Assembly (NCBI GenBank): GCA_012295275.1
Contig: CM022669.1
Location: forward strand, 3,890,494-3,901,493
Length of the DNA: 11,000 nt
DNA from: Chrysomallon squamiferum
Taxonomy: Eukaryota > Mollusca > Gastropoda > Neomphalida > Peltospiridae
Reading direction: 5' to 3'
Shown: positions 7,735 through 11,000 of the stretch, piece by piece
Numbering within the stretch: position 1 is the stretch's first letter
Layout of the letters: the number at the start of each line of letters is the position of its first letter
Made by a program: the position numbers and the translations under genes
The notes under the pieces: generated by a model
Databases searched by the model: none
What the model was told of the DNA's origin: nothing
Seen by the model: only the letters and a program-made list of their open reading frames with translations

Positions 7735-8300
7735 TTAAAATCGTTCCAATTAGACGCAGGTTCTGAACATGTTCTTACACCCCACACCTGCTATCACCCG
7801 TATCTGACTCGCCGTGAAACGGGATAAAAGGAAACCGATAGCGCGCTCACTCACTGTAAGCACTTGTATCAATCGCTACTAAATCTTTGTCTGGAGGCAT
7901 TAACAGGCATATCTCTCTTATCCAGACCAGCACCTCGGCACAGCAACGCACGTGGCAGGCAGCGCGGATTTTCCAACAGAACCGGCACGCGACTCACGCG
8001 CGGGCCCAATTATTTACGAATCATGTGAGCCAAATATTTATACAGACGGGCTGAATATTTACGACAATCACACCAACACTTTGTAATTAAATATTTCTGG
8101 CGCGCCGCCGAGTTAAAGCAGAAAATGGAATAGGAAATGGAGTTAGGATAGTTGCGGTATTTAGACTGGAATTTTACAACGTGAAAACAAACCCAGCCGC
8201 TGACAGCTCTGTTAGGATAAATGAATTATCGTAAATTTCACCCCGGGGAGTAACATCTCGTAATAGGAAATGCCAGTTGTTCTCTCCGATCAGTGTGGGT
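7735..8300. other. CpG-rich unique segment (island D), strongest candidate regulatory element
   Basis: A block of about 560 bp of non-repetitive, comparatively GC- and CpG-rich DNA lying between ATAC and TG microsatellites. CpGs are densest from about 7940 to 8112. Candidate binding sites cluster: E-boxes CACCTG (7785-7790) and CACGTG (7949-7954), two TATTTACGA copies 45 bp apart (8011-8019, 8056-8064; TATTTAC is a forkhead-type site on the minus strand), a homeodomain core TAATTA (8084-8089) and a TALE-type TGACAG (8201-8206). An open frame without a start codon crosses it, but the peptide is unremarkable. Conserved enhancer or CpG-containing promoter is inference. Confidence 0.45.
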
Positions 8301-8323
8301 TGTGTCTGTGTTGTACATGCGTG

Positions 8324-8356
<33 letters not shown>

Positions 8357-8460
8357 ATGCATGTCTGTGTCTTTGTTTGTGTCTTTCTGTGCATATGGTA
8401 TGTTTGGATTCGTTTGGTATCTGTTTGCTGGTTGTTTTGTGTATATTAATGCATGTGTTA
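8291..8460. repeat. TG repeat and TG-rich flank
   Basis: A perfect TG dinucleotide run at 8326-8354, able to adopt Z-DNA, is embedded in degenerate TG/TGTC-rich sequence. The 85-codon plus-strand frame (8277-8534) and the minus-strand histidine/threonine frame are products of this repeat. Confidence 0.92.
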
Positions 8461-8479
8461 AAAGGGTAATTAAAAATAT

Positions 8480-8480
<1 letters not shown>

Positions 8481-8519
<39 letters not shown>

Positions 8520-8523
8520 TTTT
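8481..8523. repeat. TTTA tetranucleotide repeat
   Basis: About ten perfect TTTA/TTAT units in a row. Confidence 0.97.
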
Positions 8524-9429
8524 ACATTCTGTGAATGGATTCAGTAACTAAACCCCAGTCTGAAAATATGAGTCATTTTAGTAATTCTTTAAATTCTGTA
8601 GTCATTGTTTGCCTGATCTTAAATCTTAAGACATAGACATATTGCAAACAGATGCGTAGAAAACAAGACGTTTTTCGTATGTGTTTAAAACGTGTTTCGT
8701 CAAAACGCATTAAAAAAAAAAAAATCAAAGCATAATACACCGTTTTTAAATCAAATAAAAGTATTGTTTGTAGTTTTGCTTTATAACATACAGCTTTAGG
8801 GCTATTACGAAGATATCATTTAAGAAATTCGCTAAATATAGATTTTGAAAATTTCCTGTCAAAATTTCGATTCTACGGCTTGGCAGATATAGTAGAAACA
8901 TTTGCCATAAAGTTACTGCGAACAGGTCTGAATGATGTAATTGCCAAATAAAAATAATATATATATATACGTAATACAACATAAAAATGTTCTAAACTGT
9001 TTTGCCTAAATGTGACATGAACATTTTATTTGAAAATACTCCTTATTACCTTCTGTGAGGTAGAGCAACAACAATGATCACAGCTTTATAAAATATTCTG
9101 CCATAAAAATACCAGAGGATTATTTTCACGACTTGGCATTTCAAACCTACGTTAAAACAATAAAATAAATACTGAAAAATACCTCCTAATATTTCTGACA
9201 TTTTCTTTAATATAACAGCAACAACATTAATAACAATATTAATAATGATTAAACTTCTGTAACAGAATATAATCATCATTATTATTTATTAACATTTCTA
9301 AATTAGTTTACAAATACTACAATAATGGTAACGACAGAAACAACAACAGTTTAAATTTATTAATTCTTATAATGAGAACAGTCAGACTGTGTGTTATGTA
9401 GAAAATCTGATGATTTATCAGAATGATAC
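8524..9429. other. AT-rich DNA, no gene seen
   Basis: Mostly unique AT-rich sequence with a 13-base A run (8712-8724), a short AT repeat (about 8957-8970) and scattered AAC/AAT units (9064-9075, 9216-9245, 9280-9345). Minus-strand frames at 8746-8982 and 9046-9279 encode hydrophobic, isoleucine/tyrosine-rich peptides typical of random AT-rich sequence. They match no family I know. Confidence 0.7.
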
Positions 9430-9690
9430 GATTAGTTGTATCAATAACACCACTTTTCATTAGCAGAGTGTTCGCGTTACATGATTAGCGACATTATATA
9501 TTTACACAATGAGGTGAGAATCTGGGTCTGTCGCTAATTTGCCAGCAGTCAAGTATTAAGTAATTGAGCAAAGTGGTGCGAACTGCCAGTCACTGCGGCG
9601 GTACAGCGTAACGAAACCGTCAACACGGTAACAAAGTAATTATCACTGGCGTGTAAATATTAACTCGTGTCATAGGATACGTATTGGACG
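9430..9690. other. Unique segment with CpG (island E), possible regulatory element
   Basis: Composition is more balanced than on either side. 9549-9566 joins an NK2-like TCAAGTA with AAGTAATTGAG. Near 9617-9630 an ACCGT/ACGGT inverted repeat encloses a 4-base loop, and TAATTA-like cores follow at about 9636-9642. CpGs cluster at 9577-9660. No ORF. The regulatory role is inference. Confidence 0.3.
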
Positions 9691-9719
9691 ATGTTCAGGA
9701 AACTGTGTACGTTTGTGTG

Positions 9720-9755
9720 ACTGAGAATGTATATATGTATGTGTGAATGTATGTA

Positions 9756-9818
<63 letters not shown>

Positions 9819-9870
9819 GTGTAGGTGTAGGTGTAGGTGTGTGTATGTATGTATGTATGTATGTATTTAT

Positions 9871-9904
<34 letters not shown>

Positions 9905-10095
9905 TGGATGGATATATGTATGTACGAACGTATGTATGCATGTATATATATATATATATATATATATGAATATATGTATATGTATGTGTTTGAACGTATA
10001 AGAATACACGTATTATATATGTGTTTGTTTGTATATATTTGTACATGTGAGTATATATGTGTATGTGAGTGTGTCTGTGTGTCTCTGTGTGTGTT
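9720..10095. repeat. Large compound GTAT / GTGTAT / GTGTAG / TA / TG array
   Basis: Ordered blocks are visible: TG and GTAT units; nine perfect GTGTAT hexamers (9765-9818); three GTGTAG hexamers (9819-9836); GTAT/TATG tetramers (9843-9866 and about 9877-9910); a TA tract (about 9942-9967); and degenerate TG/GTAT to 10095. Long frames occur on both strands (for example 9670-10314 minus and 9743-10285 plus), encoding Thr/His, Tyr/Ile or Cys/Val repeats. They are mutual shadows of the array and are not called as genes. Confidence 0.97.
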
Positions 10096-10222
10096 ATTAT
10101 TACTATTGCTATTACTACAACACCCACCGCTACTGCTAAAAATAGTATTAGTAGCAGCAGCAGCAGCAGTAGCAACAACCGCAACAGCATTAACAGCAGC
10201 AGCAGCAGAAGAAGAAGAAACA
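10096..10222. repeat. ATT/ACT/AGC trinucleotide array
   Basis: Degenerate ATT, GCT and ACT units lead to AGT and pure AGC runs (about 10152-10170 and 10195-10206), ending in AAG/GAA units. It continues the adjoining GTAT array and resembles the arrays at 3315 and 5595. Confidence 0.93.
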
Positions 10223-10455
10223 AGATTTGTTATTGCAGTATCAGTACAGCCAGAGAGAAAGTTTAATTTAAACATTGATTCGTGATGTGCCGAGGTCGTG
10301 TTTGTTTCACACAAAGATGGGGTAATTAGAATAATTTAACAATCGATTGAGATACCGATACTGCTCGTTGAAGGAATGTTCCGTTACTTTTGTTTCTCGT
10401 CAAACATTGATCTAGTCCTATTTGTCTGTCTGAATCCCACATAATCAATCTCTTG
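10223..10455. other. Short unique segment, no gene seen
   Basis: Non-repetitive sequence containing the 13-base palindrome GTTTAATTTAAAC at 10260-10273 and an ATCGAT site near 10343. Nothing recognisable otherwise. Confidence 0.6.
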
Positions 10456-10522
10456 TCGTATATATAGATATATGTATATGTGTGTGTAGACAGAGATATA
10501 GATATAGATATAGTATATATAC
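10456..10522. repeat. TA/TG and GATATA repeat
   Basis: TA and TG units followed by three perfect GATATA hexamers (10495-10512) and a short TA tail. Confidence 0.92.
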
Positions 10523-10537
10523 TCATAGAATAAAACA

Positions 10538-10618
10538 CATTTACTTCTTCTTTTCTTTCTTATTTGTTTCTTTTTCTTTTATCTTTTATTTTCTAAAAAC
10601 AACAACAACACAAAAAAG
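10538..10618. repeat. Pyrimidine-rich TTTC tract, then ACA units
   Basis: TTC/TTTC/TTTG units to about 10594, followed by A-rich AAC units. Low-complexity sequence. Confidence 0.88.
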
Positions 10619-10918
10619 AACACTGATTTATCTCCAGGCCTATTTAGAAATTCAGTAATCAGAAGATGCACGGAGGCGGCTCATGTATCTGGCAACTCTA
10701 GAAAGAATTTACATAAATCTCAAAACCGAACCCAGTACAACAGCATCAACAATTAAACAGAACCTAACTACTTCATTTGAAAAGAGTTCGTGATCATGCA
10801 TTTATTTCGAGGACATAGCTAGTGAAAATTGTGCAGTGTTCGTTAGATATGACTGTTGTAACATTCTGTAATTTCCTATAGTTGTAAGTAATCTTAATTC
10901 CTTATTTATTAAAAACAG
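10619..10918. other. Unique DNA, no gene seen
   Basis: About 300 bp of non-repetitive sequence with no ORF, RNA gene or mobile element that I can recognise. Confidence 0.65.
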
Positions 10919-11000
10919 AAACATACATACATACATTCATTCATTCATTCAAACATACATACATACATACACATACATACATACATACAGACATACACAC
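10919..11000. repeat. ATAC/ATTC tetranucleotide microsatellite
   Basis: ATAC units, a block of four ATTC units (about 10934-10950), then more ATAC/AC units running off the window end. Confidence 0.97.

Noticed and set aside
7859-8052. Open frame without a start codon through island D
   Set aside because: The peptide is unremarkable and the frame starts at a stop codon with no ATG or convincing acceptor. It is better explained by stop-poor, GC-richer DNA.
9670-10314. 214-codon minus-strand frame and the 180-codon plus-strand frame over the same DNA
   Set aside because: Both are translations of GTAT/TG/AGC repeats. Several frames stay open on both strands, which simple repeats without stop codons do by default.

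Overview
The window looks like non-coding nuclear DNA from an animal. It is AT-rich, with no long open reading frame that resembles a conserved protein. It carries many di-, tri-, tetra- and hexanucleotide repeats of several types (AT, GA, TG, ATAC/GTAT, TTTA, GTGTAT and degenerate AGT/AGC). No ribosome binding sites, operons or tightly packed genes are present. This density and mix of simple repeats would suit a repeat-rich mollusc such as a cephalopod, but that is an impression from composition and not an identification. The long low-complexity reading frames all lie inside simple repeats and are not reported as genes.

Layout. 1-80 is an AT/ATAC microsatellite and 198-315 is T-rich. 318-735 is a more complex, unique segment (island A). 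816-966 is T- and CT-rich. 1024-1820 is the best-defined element: a 797-bp non-autonomous DNA transposon with 27-bp terminal inverted repeats, flanked by a 6-bp direct repeat, TTTATT. 1827-3300 is mostly unique AT-rich DNA with a GAT repeat near 2771-2830. 3315-3545 is a degenerate AGT array, and 3667-3845 is bounded by poly(A) and poly(T) runs. 3846-4310 is island B. 4331-4670 holds short diverged repeats, 4880-4888 a perfect splice-donor consensus, and 5402-5476 a foldback hairpin. 5595-5850 is a degenerate trinucleotide array with A-rich flanks. 5940-6330 is island C, with a 50-codon ORF. 6768-6992 is a 225-bp almost pure purine tract. 7471-7684 is microsatellite. 7735-8300 is island D, which has the most CpG and motif-like sequence. 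TG and TTTA repeats follow, then AT-rich DNA to 9430, island E (9430-9690), a large compound repeat (9720-10220), unique DNA, GATATA and T-rich tracts, and a terminal ATAC/ATTC repeat.

Interpretation. The five islands stand out because they are compositionally balanced, contain CpG and are not repetitive, while their surroundings are eroded or repetitive. That fits cis-regulatory elements or conserved non-coding elements in a gene-poor stretch or large intron. This is inference: no comparison to other genomes was possible. No protein-coding gene is supported with confidence. The best small coding candidate is the 50-codon ORF at 6168-6320.
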